Shown: positions 8,356-17,543 of the stretch, piece by piece
Layout: every line of letters begins with the position of its first letter
Position numbering within the stretch: the stretch's first letter is position 1
NCBI RefSeq assembly: GCF_015773195.1
Contig: NZ_JADWYK010000009.1
Span: 1 to 64,000, forward strand
Reading direction: 5' to 3'
From: Hymenobacter guriensis
Lineage (GTDB): Bacteria > Bacteroidota > Bacteroidia > Cytophagales > Hymenobacteraceae
Length of the DNA stretch: 64,000 bases
The notes under the pieces: generated by a model
Seen by the model: only the letters and a program-made list of their open reading frames with translations
What the model was told of the DNA's origin: nothing
Databases searched by the model: none
Translations under genes and position numbers: made by a program

Positions 8356-9705
8356 CTACCGCAGCGGGCCTTTCATGCCCATCATGCGGGCCATTTGCTG
8401 CATACCGCCTTTGGTGGTGCTCATCTTGTTCATGGTGCGCATCACCTTGCGCATGTCCTCGAACTGCTTCATCAGGTTGTTTACCTGCTGAATATCAGTA
8501 CCGGAGCCTTTAGCCAGGCGGCGGCGACGGGAGCTGTTCAGCAGCTCGGGCTGGGCGCGCTCCTGCTTGGTCATGCTCTTGATGATGGCCTCAATGGGCT
8601 TGAAGGCGTCGTCGTCGATGTCCACGTCCTTGATGGCTTTGCTCATGCCAGGAATCATGCCCACCAGGTCCTTCAGGTTGCCCATCTTCTTGATCTGCTC
8701 CAGCTGGGAGAGAAAGTCGTCGAAGTTGAACTGGTTTTTGCGGATCTTCTGGTTGATGCGCTTGGCCTCTTCCTCGTCGAACTGCTGCTGGGCCCGCTCT
8801 ACCAGCGAAATCACGTCGCCCATGCCCAGGATGCGCTGGGCCATGCGGTCGGGGTAGAACATGTCCAGGGCCTCCATCTTCTCGCCGGTGGAGATGAACT
8901 TGATGGGTTTCTCCACCACGGCCCGGATGCTGAGGGCCGCCCCGCCGCGCGAGTCGCCGTCGAGCTTGGTGAGTACCACGCCGTCGAAGTTCAGCCGGTC
9001 GTTGAAGGTCTTGGCGGTGTTCACGGCGTCCTGGCCGGTCATGGAGTCCACCACAAACAGGGTTTCGCTCGGGTTGATGGCCTTTTTAACGGCCTCAATC
9101 TCGCGCATCATCTGCTCGTCCACGGCCAGGCGGCCGGCGGTGTCGATGATGACTACCTTCTTGTTGTTTTTGCGGGCATACTCAATGGCATGCTGCGAAA
9201 TTTCCACCGGATTTTTGTTTTCCGGCTCCGAGAAAACTTCCACCCCAATCTGTTCGCCCAGCACTTTCAGCTGGTCGATAGCGGCCGGGCGGTACACGTC
9301 GCAGGCCACGAGCAGCACCGTGCGGTTCTGCTTTTTGATAAAGGACGCCAGTTTGCCCGCAAACGTGGTTTTGCCCGAGCCCTGCAAACCCGAGAGCAGC
9401 ACCACGGCCGGCTCGCCCTTGATGACGATGTCCTGCTTTTCGCCACCCATGAGCTGAGTGAGCTCGTCGTAGACGATTTTGGTGAGCAGCTGGCCCGGCG
9501 ACACGCTGATGAGCACGTCGCGGCCCATGGCCTCTTCCTTGATTTTGTCGGTGACTTCCTTGGCCACCTTGTAGTTCACGTCGGCATCTACCAGCGCGCG
9601 GCGAATTTCTTTTACCGTGGTGGCTACGTTGATTTCGGTGATGCTGCCCTGGCCTTTGAGGGTTTTAAAGGCTTTGTCGAGCTTGGTACTGAGATTATCA
9701 AACAT
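8356..9705 (-). CDS. ffh: Signal recognition particle protein Ffh
   Basis: 449 residues, the usual length. It has an N domain, then the SRP GTPase G domain (LSGLQGSGKTTFAGKLA P-loop, DVYRPAAIDQL, DTAGRL, TKLDGDSRGGAALS) and a Met-rich M domain ending KGGMQQMARMMGMKGPLR that binds SRP RNA and signal peptides. Ffh binds signal sequences on the ribosome and delivers the complex to FtsY. Its RNA partner, the small SRP RNA, is also in this window (52956-53043, minus strand). It has its own bidirectional terminator and lies downstream of a small coiled-coil gene on the same strand. Confidence 0.98.
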   Translation of the reverse strand: MFDNLSTKLDKAFKTLKGQGSITEINVATTVKEIRRALVDADVNYKVAKEVTDKIKEEAMGRDVLISVSPGQLLTKIVYDELTQLMGGEKQDIVIKGEPAVVLLSGLQGSGKTTFAGKLASFIKKQNRTVLLVACDVYRPAAIDQLKVLGEQIGVEVFSEPENKNPVEISQHAIEYARKNNKKVVIIDTAGRLAVDEQMMREIEAVKKAINPSETLFVVDSMTGQDAVNTAKTFNDRLNFDGVVLTKLDGDSRGGAALSIRAVVEKPIKFISTGEKMEALDMFYPDRMAQRILGMGDVISLVERAQQQFDEEEAKRINQKIRKNQFNFDDFLSQLEQIKKMGNLKDLVGMIPGMSKAIKDVDIDDDAFKPIEAIIKSMTKQERAQPELLNSSRRRRLAKGSGTDIQQVNNLMKQFEDMRKVMRTMNKMSTTKGGMQQMARMMGMKGPLR

Positions 9706-9751
9706 CGGCTGATGTGCTACTTATTGATTAGTTCTATGCTACTCGCTTCCG

Positions 9752-10114
9752 CTACGATGCCTTGCGCAGCACAATGCTTTCCAGCACTTCCAGGCGGTGA
9801 AGCATATCGGCCTGCGCCGCCTGATTTTGCTCCACGCGGGCCAGGCGCTGGTCGATGCGCTGTACGTCGGTGCGCAACTCGCCCACCTCCTGCTTGACGG
9901 CATCAATCTTTTTTTCCACCCGGATAAAGCCATCCGCCACGGCCGTGGCGAAACGGTCGAAGATGGCTTCGAAGCGGGCATTAGTCTCGGCCGCGGTTTG
10001 CCGCATTTCGGTGCGCAGCTCGTCGATTTTACGCGAGTTTTCCTCAGTTTGCCGGTCAGTGGCCCGCAGCAGGTCAGCCAGCAAAGCCAGAATTTCGGAG
10101 TTATCGGGAGCCAT
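9752..10114 (-). CDS. Small coiled-coil protein
   Basis: 120 residues, nearly all predicted coiled coil, with heptad-like repeats (ENSRKIDELRTEMRQTAAE, FIRVEKKIDAVKQEVGELR, RIDQRLARVEQN). There is no signal peptide or membrane helix. Such short proteins are common in Bacteroidota and often found only by length and coil; I assign no function. It lies 46 bases upstream of ffh on the same strand and may share a transcript with it. Confidence 0.65.
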   Translation of the reverse strand: MAPDNSEILALLADLLRATDRQTEENSRKIDELRTEMRQTAAETNARFEAIFDRFATAVADGFIRVEKKIDAVKQEVGELRTDVQRIDQRLARVEQNQAAQADMLHRLEVLESIVLRKAS

Positions 10115-10225
10115 AGAATAAAGCAGTTTACGAAACCTAAGCGCGGATCGGCCTTCAAAAGTAACCAGAAAACCCCGAAAGGCCGCTGGTGCGTACCTTC
10201 ACGGCTTCACCCTTGCCGCTGTTTT

Positions 10226-11545
10226 GTGCCCGTGTCCGTTGCCCGTCCGCTTCGCCTGCTTGTTATTACCTACTACTGGCCCCCTTCCGGCGGGGCCGGC
10301 GTGCAGCGCAGCCTCAAGTTTGTGAAGCATCTGCCCCAGTTTGGCGTAGAGCCCACCGTCATTACCGTAGACCCTGACCAGGCCGCGTATCCCGTCTTGG
10401 ATGATTCGCTGGCGGCCGACATTCCCGCCGCGGTACGCGTCATCCGGACCAGTACGTTTGAGCCTTTCGACAGCTACAAGAAACTGACAGGGCGCAAGCA
10501 GGTGCCTTACGGCGGCTTCGTGGGCGAAAGCAAAACGAGCTTCACCCAGCGCCTGTTCAAGTTCGTGCGCGGTAACGTGTTTATTCCCGATGCCCGTCGG
10601 GGCTGGAACCGCTACGTGTTGCAAGCCGTGGCCGAGCTGCTGGCCGCCGGGGAGCAGTTTGATGCCGTGCTCACGTCCTCGCCCCCCCACTCCACCCAGC
10701 TGATCGGGCTGGAGCTGAAGCGCCGCTACGGCCTGCGCTGGCTGGCCGACATGCGGGACCCGTGGACCGACATCTATTACTATAAGGAGCTCAACCACCT
10801 GTCCCCGGCCCGCTGGCTGGATGCCCGCTACGAGCGGCAGGTGCTGGAGCAGGCTGACGCGGTGCTCGTAACCAGCCTCAGCACCAAGCGCCTTTATCTG
10901 AGCAAGTCGGCGGCGCTGCGGCCAGAGAAGTTTCACGTGCTGCCCAACGGCTATGATGAAGACGACTTCCGGCATCCCAGTGCGCCGCCCCAAGATGCGC
11001 TGCTGATTACGCATACGGGTACCATCTCCGAAACCTACCACATCGGGCAGCTGCTGGCGGCCTGCGCGGCGTGCAGCCAAAAGTACCCACAGGTGCCGCT
11101 GCGGCTGCGCTTCGTGGGAAAAGTGTCACCGGGACTGCAGCAGCAAGTAGCCGAAGCAGGTTTACAGGCGCAGACCGAGTTTGTGCCCTTCGTGCCGCAC
11201 GACGAGTCAGTTGGCTACCTGTTGCGCAGCACGGTGCTGCTGATGGCCATTCCGGATGTGACCAACAACCTGGCAATTCTGCCGGGAAAAGTGTTTGAGT
11301 ACCTAGCAGCAAAAAAGCCCATCCTGTGCGTAGGGCCGCTGGGCTCCGATGCGGATACGCTGCTGACGGAATGTGGAGCCGGCCGAGCCCTGCCCTACGA
11401 TGATTATGCGGGCATGCTCGCCCGGCTAGAACGGCTGGCCACCCAGTGGCTGCAGCATCCCAACCTCGACCTACCCACCCAGCAGCACGCCAACTACTCG
11501 CGCCGCGCCCTCACCGCGCAGCTGGCTGGCCTGCTCACGGCCTAG
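10226..11545 (+). CDS. Glycosyltransferase, GT4-like (GT-B fold)
   Basis: About 439 residues from a GTG at 10226 (a second GTG is at 10232). The N-terminus LRLLVITYYWPPSGGAGVQRSLKF carries the GT4 acceptor-side glycine-rich loop, and the C-terminal half has ITHTGTISETYHIGQLL and PGKVFEYLAAKKPILCVGPLGSDA, the nucleotide-sugar side with the conserved E of the EX7E-type region. It is cytoplasmic and likely membrane-associated, adding sugars to a lipid-linked glycan. It opens the surface-glycan locus and overlaps the convergent FkbH-like gene by 4 bases. The start is uncertain because no ATG lies near the conserved N-terminus. Confidence 0.8.
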   Translation: MPVSVARPLRLLVITYYWPPSGGAGVQRSLKFVKHLPQFGVEPTVITVDPDQAAYPVLDDSLAADIPAAVRVIRTSTFEPFDSYKKLTGRKQVPYGGFVGESKTSFTQRLFKFVRGNVFIPDARRGWNRYVLQAVAELLAAGEQFDAVLTSSPPHSTQLIGLELKRRYGLRWLADMRDPWTDIYYYKELNHLSPARWLDARYERQVLEQADAVLVTSLSTKRLYLSKSAALRPEKFHVLPNGYDEDDFRHPSAPPQDALLITHTGTISETYHIGQLLAACAACSQKYPQVPLRLRFVGKVSPGLQQQVAEAGLQAQTEFVPFVPHDESVGYLLRSTVLLMAIPDVTNNLAILPGKVFEYLAAKKPILCVGPLGSDADTLLTECGAGRALPYDDYAGMLARLERLATQWLQHPNLDLPTQQHANYSRRALTAQLAGLLTA

Positions 11546-13395
11546 CCCTTATGTAGTTTTTGCCAAACGCCCCGCAGCTTAGCTGGCACCAGGCTACCCG
11601 CCCGCGCCTTCAAATCCGTCCAGGAAGAATGCGCCAGCTGCTGACCTTGCCACTGACCAATAGCAGCAGCCAGATGCTGGGCCAGAGTGCGGTACTGCTG
11701 GCGCTGATAATGCCGCAGGTTGTTGGTTACGTGGTCGGAGCTATGCACAAACTCCCGCACGTCGATGATAAAGCAGTTCGGTGCAGAAGCCACAAACGCA
11801 GCTAGTGCCTGGTTCATCACGGCATGACGCTGGGCGGCCCCGGCCTCTTCTGAGCCCGGCATTTCTACCTCGGCCCCATTCAGAAAGAAAATAGGGATTT
11901 GCCCAGGGACCTGGCTGCGCAGCCAGCGGAGGTTTTCGGCGAACTGCTCCGGGGAAATCTGGCCCTCAAAGGCATATTCCTGCTGGAACCGCTTCAGAAA
12001 CGCTTCATCCATCCCCTGAAACCGGCGCTGCGCATATCGGGTAGCCTGGGCGGCGGGGTCCACCGTCAGCAGGTTCTGGTAGCCTCCGAAGGGTATTTGC
12101 CGGCCGGTGGCTTTTTCGCGGTAAAGCTCCTGGGTGTAGTCCATCAACGGGCTATACACCAGCACGTCGTAGTTGGCAGTCCAGAGCTGGGTGCTGAACG
12201 CCTCCTGGCCCAGGAAGGGCAGCGCTGCGGCCAGACGCTGCTGCTCCGTGGCGGGCAATTCCTGCCCCGCCCGCAGCAATGTGGTGTGCTCCAGGTGCAC
12301 CGGTATCTGATGCTCGTTGTTGTAGTTGAATTCCTCCACTACCTCCAGCTCAAAGGCCTGCAGGAAGGGCGTGAGCTGGCCCAGGTCGCAGCCGCCTTTG
12401 AGCAGCACGCGCAGACGGCCACCCGCCCCGGGAGCTTCTGCGCGGGCTGAATCGTTGCCTTGCTCCAGCGTAATCCAGTCGGGTTTTTCCTGCCGATTCA
12501 GCTCCGTAGCTACTTCACCCTGGACTTCCAGCGCCGGAAAGCCCAGGTGGGCATAGGTGAACTGCTCGACGCCCAGGTGCAAAATGCGGCAGGAAAACAC
12601 GAGCTGCTCCACCCGGTTTTCCTCTAGGTTCAGGCAGTACACGCCCACCAGGCCATAGTCGCCAAAGCGGTCCTGCACGCGCACGGTGCCCCAGCGCCGG
12701 GCCGGGTCCCGCAGGCTGGCTTCCAGTTCGGCGAGCGTGACACGACGCTTGGTGAAGTTGAGCTGGTTGGAACGGTTGATGAGTTCCTCGATGCGGCCCA
12801 AATCGGATAGAATGGGCGCGCCTTCCGAGAACCGGATCCGCACCTGAGCATCGCGCAGAAAGGCCAAGTTGTCGTTGTACTGGGTGCGGGCCTGCTGCTG
12901 GCGCTCCAGCAGCTTGTATTGCTCCAGGCGGGAAAGCGCGGGGTCGGGCTTGCCGCTGGCCCGCAGCAAAGGAGCCAGGGCGGGCAGGTCAGCCGGGTCG
13001 GCTACCTGCAGGCCGGGGTTGTAGTACTGCGCTTCCGCCCGGTTGATGGGGTTATCATCCAGAAACAGCGCATTGGGCGCCCGCAACTGCATTTGCTCCA
13101 GCAGCTGCCGGATAATGGGGCCTTTGGGCTGCCAGCTGATCTGCGGAAACACGAACAGGTCGCGGATGCCCAGCTCCACCAGCTTGGCCTCGGCCGGGGC
13201 AAAGTCATTCTTGGAAACGATGGTATGCACGATGCCCCGGGCTGCCGTGTCCCGGACGAGCCGCAGGTTTTCGTCCAGCGCCTCCACGGCCCCCTCCGAG
13301 AGCGTGCCGCGCCAGAACGTATCATCCAAATCCCAGATGATGACTTTGACGGGGGCTTCAGTTGCCAGTTGTTGGTTGCCAGTTGCCAGTGCCAT
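11542..13395 (-). CDS. FkbH-like HAD-IIIC phosphatase with SGNH-type C-terminus
   Basis: 617 residues. The HAD motif I is VIIWDLDDTFWRGTLSEG (DxDxT), motif II lies near HTIVSKND, and motif III/IV is LFLDDNPINRAEA. The middle resembles a GNAT/FkbH domain (FTKRRVTLAELEASL, FGDYGLVGVY). The C-terminal part (IPIFFLNGAEVEMPG ... IDVREFVHSSDHVTNNLRHYQ) looks like an SGNH-hydrolase-like extension. FkbH proteins load glyceryl units on carriers in polyketide or glycan pathways; here surface-glycan decoration is the likely role, by context. The first 13 residues are encoded by a TTGCCAGTTG-type direct repeat, so translation may begin later. A -7-like box TACCTTTG (minus, 13464-13471) lies upstream. Confidence 0.8.
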   Translation of the reverse strand: MALATGNQQLATEAPVKVIIWDLDDTFWRGTLSEGAVEALDENLRLVRDTAARGIVHTIVSKNDFAPAEAKLVELGIRDLFVFPQISWQPKGPIIRQLLEQMQLRAPNALFLDDNPINRAEAQYYNPGLQVADPADLPALAPLLRASGKPDPALSRLEQYKLLERQQQARTQYNDNLAFLRDAQVRIRFSEGAPILSDLGRIEELINRSNQLNFTKRRVTLAELEASLRDPARRWGTVRVQDRFGDYGLVGVYCLNLEENRVEQLVFSCRILHLGVEQFTYAHLGFPALEVQGEVATELNRQEKPDWITLEQGNDSARAEAPGAGGRLRVLLKGGCDLGQLTPFLQAFELEVVEEFNYNNEHQIPVHLEHTTLLRAGQELPATEQQRLAAALPFLGQEAFSTQLWTANYDVLVYSPLMDYTQELYREKATGRQIPFGGYQNLLTVDPAAQATRYAQRRFQGMDEAFLKRFQQEYAFEGQISPEQFAENLRWLRSQVPGQIPIFFLNGAEVEMPGSEEAGAAQRHAVMNQALAAFVASAPNCFIIDVREFVHSSDHVTNNLRHYQRQQYRTLAQHLAAAIGQWQGQQLAHSSWTDLKARAGSLVPAKLRGVWQKLHKG

Positions 13396-13588
13396 GCGGG
13401 TTGGAGCCGAGGAGCGGGCACTACTGCCTGCCCTAGCGGCCTATTCAGCTAAAATTGATTCTTCAAAGGTACAATGAACCGGCAAGCTGCTGTCGGTTCC
13501 TGATTTCCGTGCCCGCAACTGACGCCGGAATGCCTACTTTTGTTTTCCTTACCCCGGCCGGCCTGGTGGCTGGCCCTGTTTTCTTCTT

Positions 13589-14614
13589 ATGGCCCTCGAC
13601 CTTAATCATAAATCTATTCTGGTAACCGGCGGCACCGGTTCGTTCGGCAAGCAGTTCGTGCAGGCTGTGTTTGAAAAGTACCCGCAGGTGAAGCGCCTGG
13701 TGGTGTACTCGCGCGATGAGCTGAAGCAGTACGAAATGTCGCAGGCGTTTCCCAGCAGCAAGTACCCGGCCATCCGCTATTTCATTGGCGACGTGCGCGA
13801 CGCGGAGCGCATGAAGCGGGCCTGCGAGGGTATCGACATCATCGTGCACGCCGCTGCCCTCAAGCAGGTGCCCGCCGCCGAGTACAACCCGATGGAGTGC
13901 ATCAAAACCAACATCTTCGGGGCCGAAAACGTGATAAATGCCGCCCTCGACTGCGGGGTGCAGGAAGTAGTGGCGCTAAGCACCGACAAAGCCGCCGCGC
14001 CCATCAACCTTTACGGGGCTACCAAGCTGTGCTCCGACAAGCTGTTTGTGGCCGCCAACAACATGAAAGGCTCCCGCAACCTGCGCTTTTCGGTGGTGCG
14101 CTACGGCAACGTAATTGGTTCCCGGGGCTCAGTGGTGCCGTTTTTCCTGCAGGAGCGGCACAAAGGGGTGCTGCCCATCACCCACCCTGATATGACGCGC
14201 TTCAACATTTCCCTGGAGGAAGGCGTGGACCTGGTGCTGTATGCCCTGGAGCACAGTTGGGGCGGGGAAATCTTCGTGCCCAAGATTCCGAGTTACAAAA
14301 TCACGGAAGTAGCCAAGGCTATTGCCCCCAGCTGCCGCCAGGAAATCGTGGGCATCCGGCCCGGCGAGAAGCTGCACGAGGAAATGATAACCGAAACCGA
14401 CGCGCTGAGCACGGTGGAGCTGGATAAATACTACGTAATCCTGCCCTTCACCCCGCGCTGGGATGTGGAAGAGTTTATCCGGCACTTCAACGGCCGCCGC
14501 GTGGAGGCCGGTTTCCACTACGATTCTTCGAACAATGCCGATTGGCTGTCGGTGGAGCAGATTCGGGAGGAAATCCGCCTGCACGTAGACGCCGAGTTCA
14601 CCCACGACTGCTAA
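13589..14614 (+). CDS. pseB: UDP-GlcNAc 4,6-dehydratase (inverting), first step to pseudaminic acid
   Basis: 341 residues, an extended SDR. The cofactor loop is ILVTGGTGSFGKQF, the PseB signature YSRDELKQYEMS follows, and the active-site region is ALSTDKAAAPINLYGATK. PseB converts UDP-GlcNAc to UDP-2-acetamido-2,6-dideoxy-beta-L-arabino-hexos-4-ulose in the cytoplasm. The partner aminotransferase PseC follows. A -7 box TACTTTTG at 13534-13541 probably belongs to its promoter. A hairpin terminator separates it from pseC, so the later genes may be expressed independently. Confidence 0.95.
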   Translation: MALDLNHKSILVTGGTGSFGKQFVQAVFEKYPQVKRLVVYSRDELKQYEMSQAFPSSKYPAIRYFIGDVRDAERMKRACEGIDIIVHAAALKQVPAAEYNPMECIKTNIFGAENVINAALDCGVQEVVALSTDKAAAPINLYGATKLCSDKLFVAANNMKGSRNLRFSVVRYGNVIGSRGSVVPFFLQERHKGVLPITHPDMTRFNISLEEGVDLVLYALEHSWGGEIFVPKIPSYKITEVAKAIAPSCRQEIVGIRPGEKLHEEMITETDALSTVELDKYYVILPFTPRWDVEEFIRHFNGRRVEAGFHYDSSNNADWLSVEQIREEIRLHVDAEFTHDC

Positions 14615-14637
14615 CTTTTTTCTTGCTCCACGGCTGG

Positions 14638-14668
14638 CAGCTGCTCCTTGGGGCAGCTGTTGGTTTTT
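14638..14668 (+). terminator. Intrinsic terminator between pseB and pseC
   Basis: CAGCTGC (14638-14644) and GCAGCTG (14653-14659) form a perfect stem with an 8-base loop, followed by TTGGTTTTT. It ends the pseB transcript or attenuates read-through. Confidence 0.7.
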
Positions 14669-14692
14669 CCGCCCGGGATGCCCGCCGTACTG

Positions 14693-14700
14693 TACATTTG
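14693..14700 (+). promoter_or_regulatory. -7 promoter box TACATTTG before pseC
   Basis: An exact TAnnTTTG box lies only 7 bases before the pseC ATG and 25 bases after the pseB terminator. The expected start of transcription is at or next to the start codon, so the mRNA would have almost no leader. No clear TTTG -33 box is visible. Confidence 0.55.
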
Positions 14701-14707
14701 AAGCCGT

Positions 14708-15883
14708 ATGCCTGACCTCGCTTTTCAGCCCACCCGCCCCATTGCCTACGGCCGCCAGCACATCACCCCCGACGACGTGCAGGCCGTGACGGAAACCCTG
14801 TACTCGGACTACCTCACGCAGGGGCCCAAGGTAGCCGAGTTTGAAGAAAAGTTTGCCGCCTACATTGGTGCCAAGTATGCGGTGGCCGTAGCCAACGGCA
14901 CAGCGGCCCTGCACCTGTGCGCGCTGGCGCTGAGTGTTGGTCCCGGACAGCGCGTCATCACCACGCCCATCACCTTTTCGGCCTCGGCCAACTGCGTGCG
15001 CTACTGCGGAGGCGAAGTGCATTTTGCTGATATCGACCCCGAAACCGCGCTGCTGGACCTGGGCGCCGTGCGTCGCCTGCTGGAAAGCCACCCCAAAGGC
15101 TACTTCCACGGGCTGATTCCGGTGGATTTTGCCGGCCTGCCCGTGAACCTGGAAGCGGCGCGGCAGCTCTGCGACGAATTCGGGCTCTGGCTGATTGAGG
15201 ATGCCTGCCACGCGCCGGGCGGCTTTTTTACCGACCCGCAGGGCCGGGAGCAGCGGTGCGGCAACGGGCAGTTTGCCGAGCTGGCCATTTTCAGCTTCCA
15301 CCCGGTGAAGCACATTGCCACCGGCGAGGGTGGCATGATTACCACCAACCGCCGCGACCTGTACGAGCACCTGCTGCGCCTGCGCACTCACGGCATCACC
15401 AAAGACCCCGCCCAGCTCACGCGCAACGACGGCGGCTGGTACATGGAAATGCAGGAGCTCGGCTACAACTACCGCATGCCCGACATGCTCTGTGCCCTAG
15501 GCATCAGTCAGCTCCGGCGCGCCGACGAAGGGCTGGCCCGGCGCCGCCAGCTGGCTGCCCGCTACGACGCCGCCTTTGCCACCCTGCCTCAGGTGCGGCC
15601 CCTGGCCGGGGCGCCCGGCCACGCCTACCACCTCTACGTGATTCAGGTGCCCGACCGCAAGGGGCTCTACGACGCGCTGCGGGAACAGCAGATCTTCGCC
15701 CAGGTGCACTACATTCCGGTGCATACCATGCCCTACTACCAGGGCCTGGGCTGGCTCCCCGGCGACTTTCCGCTGGCCGAAAACTACTACGCCCACTGCC
15801 TGAGCATCCCGCTGTTCCCTACCCTCACCGACGAGGAGCAGCAGTACGTGATTGACTGCATTCGGGCGTTTGTGGAGCGGTGA
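14708..15883 (+). CDS. pseC: UDP-4-amino-4,6-dideoxy-AltNAc transaminase
   Basis: 391 residues, DegT/DnrJ/EryC1 aminotransferase family of usual length. The PLP lysine lies in FSFHPVKHIATGEGG; the substrate side has GPKVAEFEEKFAAYIGAKYAVAVANGTAAL and EDACHAPGG. The C-terminus (VHYIPVHTMPYYQGLGW) matches PseC. It transfers an amino group from glutamate to the PseB product, giving UDP-4-amino-4,6-dideoxy-beta-L-AltNAc. Its TGA stop overlaps the ATG of the aldo/keto reductase by one base, so the two are translationally coupled. Confidence 0.93.
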   Translation: MPDLAFQPTRPIAYGRQHITPDDVQAVTETLYSDYLTQGPKVAEFEEKFAAYIGAKYAVAVANGTAALHLCALALSVGPGQRVITTPITFSASANCVRYCGGEVHFADIDPETALLDLGAVRRLLESHPKGYFHGLIPVDFAGLPVNLEAARQLCDEFGLWLIEDACHAPGGFFTDPQGREQRCGNGQFAELAIFSFHPVKHIATGEGGMITTNRRDLYEHLLRLRTHGITKDPAQLTRNDGGWYMEMQELGYNYRMPDMLCALGISQLRRADEGLARRRQLAARYDAAFATLPQVRPLAGAPGHAYHLYVIQVPDRKGLYDALREQQIFAQVHYIPVHTMPYYQGLGWLPGDFPLAENYYAHCLSIPLFPTLTDEEQQYVIDCIRAFVER

Positions 15884-16761
15884 TGCAGGACTTCGCGCAA
15901 CGACTGGCGCTGGGAACAGCCCAGCTGGGGCTGGCTTACGGCATCAACAACACCACGGGCCAGCCCAGTCTGGCTCAGGCTGCGGCCTTGCTGAAGGCAG
16001 CTCAGGAAATCGGTATTACATTGCTGGATACGGCCGCAGCCTACGGCGACAGTGAAACCCGGCTGGGCCAGCTGCTGCCGGCCCTGGCGAAGCCTTGGTT
16101 CCGGCTGGTAACCAAAGTAGCCGCCGGCTCCCGCTCAGAAGTCACCAGCCAGTTGCGCGCTTCCCTGCAGCGGCTGGGGCAGCAGCGCGTATACGGGGTG
16201 TTGTTTCATGATTTTGCGGGGCAGCAGCAATGGCCTGAGGCTTGGGGGGCGTTGCAGGCTGCGCAACAGGCGGGCCAGACGGAGCGCATCGGCGTTTCGC
16301 TCTACCACCCCTGGCAGGCCGAGTGGCTGCTGGAAAAACGGCTACCGGTGAGCCTGGTTCAACTGCCCTTAAATGTCCTGGATCAGCGCTTCGTGCCGCT
16401 GCTGCCAGTGCTGGAGGCCGCTGGCATCGAAGTGCATGTGCGGTCGGCTTTTCTGCAGGGGCTGCTATTGCGTAACCCAGAGCAGCTGTCGGCTTTCTTC
16501 GCGCCGTTGCGCGGCAAGCTGCAGCGGCTGCATCAATTGGCCGCTGACTATCAGTTGCCATTGGAAGCCTTGTTGCTGCTTTTTGCCGCGTCTTTTCCAC
16601 AGATAAGCCGCTTGGTTGTTGGGGTGGATTCGGTGGAAAATCTGCGCGAAAACGTGCAAGCAGGGCAATATCTAACGCAGTTCAACCAGGTTCGGACGGC
16701 GCTGGCTACTTTCGCGGAACACGACGACACGTTCATTCTTCCCTACGCATGGCCCCGCTAG
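15883..16761 (+). CDS. Aldo/keto reductase in the pseudaminic acid operon
   Basis: 292 residues with a complete AKR catalytic tetrad: Asp49 and Tyr54 in LLDTAAAYGDSETRLG, Lys78 in LVTKV and His109 in GVLFHDF. NAD(P)H-dependent reductases of this kind are often found in Bacteroidota nonulosonate clusters, where a side-chain or precursor carbonyl may be reduced; the substrate is not known. The C-terminus has VVGVDSVENLRENVQA, a normal AKR cofactor segment. It overlaps both neighbours (1 base with pseC, 13 bases with the SDR gene), consistent with an operon. Confidence 0.85.
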   Translation: MQDFAQRLALGTAQLGLAYGINNTTGQPSLAQAAALLKAAQEIGITLLDTAAAYGDSETRLGQLLPALAKPWFRLVTKVAAGSRSEVTSQLRASLQRLGQQRVYGVLFHDFAGQQQWPEAWGALQAAQQAGQTERIGVSLYHPWQAEWLLEKRLPVSLVQLPLNVLDQRFVPLLPVLEAAGIEVHVRSAFLQGLLLRNPEQLSAFFAPLRGKLQRLHQLAADYQLPLEALLLLFAASFPQISRLVVGVDSVENLRENVQAGQYLTQFNQVRTALATFAEHDDTFILPYAWPR

Positions 16762-17543
16762 ATCCGGCTTCTCTTTTTTCGTTGCGGCACCAGGTGGTGC
16801 TTATAACCGGGGGGTACGGTCACCTTGGCAAAGCGGTGGTGCTGGGGCTGCTGGCGCACGAAGCCACGGTGGTGGTGCTGGGCCGCCAGGAAGAGTTGTT
16901 TGAGGCTGCTTTTCAGGGAGAAGACCCCGATAAGCTGCATTTTCAGGCGTGCGACGTAGCCGATTCGGTTTCCGTGCGGGCGGCATTTGTGGCCTGCCAC
17001 GCGCAGTTCGGGGCCATTGACGTGCTCATCAACAACGCCTTTTACACCCGCGGCAGCCAGCCCGACCAACTCACCGATGAGGAGTTTGCCTTCGGACTGG
17101 ATGGTTCTGTGGGCTCGGCCTACCGCTGCCTGCGCGAAGTGCTGCCGCACCTGCGGGCCCAGGGCCGCGGTAAAATCATCAACGTGGCGTCCATGTATGG
17201 GGTGGTAGCGCCGGATTTTGCGGCTTATCACGCTACGCCGCAGTTCACCAATCCCCCACACTACGGCGCGGCTAAAGCGGGCGTCATTCAGCTCACCAAG
17301 TATTTTGCGTCTTATCTGGGGCCCGAAAACATTCAGGTGAATTGCGTGACGCCCGGTGCCTTCCCGGGCAGCGCGGCCCAGGCCCACCCCGGGTTCATCC
17401 GGGAGCTGGAGCAGCGCATTCCCTTGGGGCGCATCGGCCAGCCTGAAGATCTGGCCGGCGCGTTCGTGTTTCTGAGTTCCCGGGCCGCCGATTTCGTGAC
17501 GGGTCATAACCTGGTAGTAGACGGCGGATGGACCATTCGATAG
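16749..17543 (+). CDS. Short-chain dehydrogenase/reductase in the pseudaminic acid operon
   Basis: 264 residues, classical SDR. The cofactor loop is VLITGGYGHLGKAV, the NNAF segment lies at VLINNAFYTRG, the catalytic Ser is in NVASMYG and the Tyr/Lys pair in HYGAAKAG; it ends with the usual VVDGGW. PtmA-like SDRs occur in flagellin-glycan loci and probably modify a nonulosonate or its precursor. The gene overlaps the cytidylyltransferase gene by 16 bases. The role here is inferred from context only. Confidence 0.82.
   Translation: MAPLDPASLFSLRHQVVLITGGYGHLGKAVVLGLLAHEATVVVLGRQEELFEAAFQGEDPDKLHFQACDVADSVSVRAAFVACHAQFGAIDVLINNAFYTRGSQPDQLTDEEFAFGLDGSVGSAYRCLREVLPHLRAQGRGKIINVASMYGVVAPDFAAYHATPQFTNPPHYGAAKAGVIQLTKYFASYLGPENIQVNCVTPGAFPGSAAQAHPGFIRELEQRIPLGRIGQPEDLAGAFVFLSSRAADFVTGHNLVVDGGWTIR

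Noticed and set aside
8266-9897. A 543-residue plus-strand frame antisense to ffh
   Set aside because: Shadow of ffh: His/Val/Leu-rich composition typical of antisense frames in GC-rich genes.
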